Positions 63,096-64,000 of a stretch of DNA of 64,000 nucleotides are shown here, in pieces. The notes beneath the pieces are model-generated. The model was not told the origin of the DNA and searched no databases. It worked only from the letters and a program-made list of their open reading frames with translations. Source of the DNA: Alkalihalobacillus sp. LMS6 (GTDB lineage: Bacteria > Bacillota > Bacilli > Bacillales > Bacillaceae_D); NCBI RefSeq assembly GCF_024362765.1, contig NZ_CP093302.1:960001-1024000 (forward strand), in the 5' to 3' direction. Made by a program: the position numbers and the translations under genes. How positions within the stretch are numbered: position 1 is the stretch's first letter; each line of letters starts with the position of its first letter.

Positions 63096-64000
63096 GTGCA
63101 ACATGTTTACTACGGTTTTACGTTATTTCTTGTTTTTATTGGGCTAGCGTTTGATGCCAATGCCATATTGTGGATAGGTGGGCTATTAACGCTACCGATG
63201 CTCATCTATTCGTTTACAAAATCAAACCGCTTGTTTAAAAGCATGGGAATCGCTTTTTTAACGGGTGGTGCAATCTTACTACCGTTTAGCGATATGGCGA
63301 TACAGGGACTACCACCACTCTTCTCAAACAACTTAACGCTTGTCGTTTTTGTAGCGGTTGTGCCGTTGATGCAGGCGGCGATTGAGACGTTACACTATGA
63401 TAAACAAGTGCAAACGTGGTTGTTCAAAGGTGCGCATTCAACAGGGAAACTTCAGACAAAATCGCTCGTTACTACATACGGTTTTGTACCGTTTATGAAC
63501 CTATCCGTCTTGCCACTTTTACAAAATACGCTCCATCAACATGTAACGAACGTAAACAAGAAAGATCTTAATGCTCTTATAAGCAAAACAACGTTGCGTG
63601 GTTATGCGCTTGCGCTTGTTTGGATGCCAATGGAAATTATGGTTGTAACCGCAATCGGCTTAACAGGGCAAAGCTATGTATCACTTGTTCCTTATTTATT
63701 GCTTTTATCGATTCTGATGACAGTTATTGAAATCGGAAAAAATCGACTCTGGCATAGTGATTCGCTATCCGTTCACTACGAAGAAACGGCAGGTCGGTCA
63801 AAATGGTCTCTTGTTTTAGCTATTATCGTTTTTCTCCTTCTTGTCATTGGTATTGGAGAATGGTTGAATTTATCCTTTATTTTAACCGTTGTGCTATTAA
63901 TTCCATTGTTTTCTTTTATCTGGACAATCTTTTTTGGAAAAGGAAATGCATTCATAAAAAATGGCCTGTCCTCACTAGATAAACAGCTACGTACAGGTAT
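63096..64000 (+). CDS. Multi-pass membrane protein, 3' end outside window
   Basis: Open from a GTG at 63096 to the window end, 301 codons and more, with GGAGG 7 bases before the start. The translation begins MQHVYYGFTLFLVFIGLAF and has about eight hydrophobic segments, among them GIAFLTGGAILLPF and WSLVLAIIVFLLLVIGIG. The pattern of paired helices and a long hydrophilic stretch near 110-165 suggests a transporter or permease, but I do not recognise the family. It is transcribed in the same direction as the ger operon, 86 bases after it; whether it is part of it is open. Confidence 0.7.
   Translation, partial: MQHVYYGFTLFLVFIGLAFDANAILWIGGLLTLPMLIYSFTKSNRLFKSMGIAFLTGGAILLPFSDMAIQGLPPLFSNNLTLVVFVAVVPLMQAAIETLHYDKQVQTWLFKGAHSTGKLQTKSLVTTYGFVPFMNLSVLPLLQNTLHQHVTNVNKKDLNALISKTTLRGYALALVWMPMEIMVVTAIGLTGQSYVSLVPYLLLLSILMTVIEIGKNRLWHSDSLSVHYEETAGRSKWSLVLAIIVFLLLVIGIGEWLNLSFILTVVLLIPLFSFIWTIFFGKGNAFIKNGLSSLDKQLRTG

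Overview
The window is a chromosomal segment of a Gram-positive, endospore-forming member of the Bacillaceae. The evidence is a Bacillus-type rRNA operon end, the 12-gene pur operon in exact B. subtilis order, a gerA-type germination operon, a BclB-like exosporium protein, a CIRCE element and AGGAGG-type ribosome sites. Menaquinone genes of the futalosine route (mqnB, mqnD) and the general gene mix point to the alkaliphile group around Shouchella/Alkalihalobacillus. That placement is inference from content, not from a search.

Layout. 1-2.6 kb: 3' two thirds of a 23S rRNA, a complete 5S rRNA, a terminator, and a second truncated copy of the 5S tail plus terminator. 2.8-5.7 kb: copper export operon (copA, a tiny His-rich membrane peptide, copZ) behind a CsoR-like operator. 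5.8-6.9 kb: collagen-like spore surface protein. 7.1-11.4 kb: proline catabolism (putM, putC) with a sigma-54 activator between them. Both put genes have sigma-54 -24/-12 promoters, and TGTCTA/TAGACA palindromes flank the activator gene. 11.5-15.8 kb: an NAD(P)-binding protein and a C45-type Ntn hydrolase (overlapping genes), a 5'-nucleotidase and an alpha/beta hydrolase. 15.9-19.2 kb: htpG under CIRCE, and a cytochrome P450. 19.2-25.8 kb: nicotinamidase, a short-chain fatty acid permease, the choline-to-glycine-betaine pathway (gbsA, gbsB, gbsR) and a lone OpuAC-type binding lipoprotein. 25.8-31.4 kb: lactate utilisation (permease, lutABC, lutR) behind a promoter carrying both a cre site and a palindromic GntR-type operator.

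31.4-44.8 kb is a mixed region: ElaA acetyltransferase, two hairpin repeats, secreted lipase, mqnB-mqnD, a split chromate transporter, RimJ/L acetyltransferase, a MerR-TipAS regulator, a PadR/HAAS-domain/secreted-protein operon, a type III polyketide synthase with its methyltransferase, a 152-bp element with 16-bp terminal inverted repeats, a YkvI-like transporter, a NETI protein and a CPBP-like membrane protein. 44.8-57.9 kb: purEKBCSQLFMNHD, controlled by likely PurR boxes, a sigma-A promoter and a guanine-class riboswitch; it encodes the complete route from PRPP to IMP. 57.9-64 kb: an unrecognised secreted protein, a small lipoprotein, a gerA-type tricistronic operon, and a membrane protein cut by the window end.

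Several genes use GTG or TTG starts that the best ribosome site selects over an upstream or downstream ATG. No CRISPR array, tRNA gene, prophage or intact insertion sequence was seen. The most interesting observations are the put regulatory architecture, the duplicated 5S tail, the two families of palindromic intergenic repeats, and several small or poorly characterised genes sitting in well-known operons.
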